5,146 nt of DNA from Candidatus Finniella inopinata (GTDB lineage Bacteria; Pseudomonadota; Alphaproteobacteria; Paracaedibacterales; CAITNM01): assembly GCA_945903885.1 (NCBI GenBank), contig CAMDPB010000096.1:1-5146 (forward strand). The letters are read 5' to 3'. The notes beneath the pieces are model-generated. The model did not search any database. It was not told where the DNA came from and worked only from the letters and a program-made list of their open reading frames with translations. The position numbers were made by a program, and so were the translations under genes. Below, in pieces: positions 5,122-5,146 of this stretch; the stretch's first letter is position 1; every line of letters starts with the position of its first letter.

Positions 5122-5146
5122 TATAGACTGTACTTTATTTGACATA

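Noticed and set aside
1..5146. CRISPR array, tRNA, rRNA, transposase or integrase
   Set aside because: No regularly spaced repeats, no tRNA-like cloverleaf, and no recombinase-like protein in any frame of the window.

Overview
The window is AT-rich and gene-dense. It looks like chromosomal DNA of a host-associated proteobacterium. A ProP-type (MHS family) MFS carrier, several small lineage-specific exported proteins, a pseudopilin-like protein and a HEPN/nucleotidyltransferase module are the kind of mixture found in intracellular Alphaproteobacteria (Holosporales/Rickettsiales-like) or Legionella-like Gammaproteobacteria. This placement is inferred from gene content only; nothing in the window fixes the taxon.

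Layout from left to right. (1) Bases 1-1061, minus strand: the N-terminal ~353 residues of an MFS metabolite:H+ symporter whose end lies beyond the left edge. (2) Bases 1062-1208: a short divergent intergenic region. (3) Bases 1209-1739, plus: a small exported helical protein of unknown function. (4) Bases 1751-2475, minus: a two-gene HEPN toxin / MNT antitoxin (HepT/MntA-like) operon with its own extended -10 promoter. (5) Bases 2692-3528, plus: a second exported protein of unknown function, overlapping by 8 nt (6) a pseudopilin-like protein at 3521-4252. (7) Bases 4374-4910, plus: a third exported, coiled-coil protein of unknown function. (8) Bases 4911-5146: no convincing gene, but a strong hairpin and a near-consensus promoter reading rightwards off the window.

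The most notable structure is a 25-bp exact direct repeat (1722-1746 and 2614-2638) that brackets the HEPN/MNT module. The left copy contains the last codons and stop of gene (3). The right copy lies in non-coding DNA upstream of gene (5). Removing one copy plus the intervening DNA would put gene (3) about 60 nt upstream of gene (5), in the same orientation. The simplest reading is that the toxin-antitoxin cassette was inserted into an ancestral operon of exported protein, exported protein and pseudopilin.

The three exported proteins share more than a signal peptide. All end the signal with an aromatic/His-Ser-Ala motif. The first two also share a W-V-(20 residues)-Y spacing and a later W-R, and the second and third share an A-[DN]-F-F-x-G motif near the C-terminus. 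They may be diverged members of one secreted family, possibly connected with the pilin-like protein encoded beside them.
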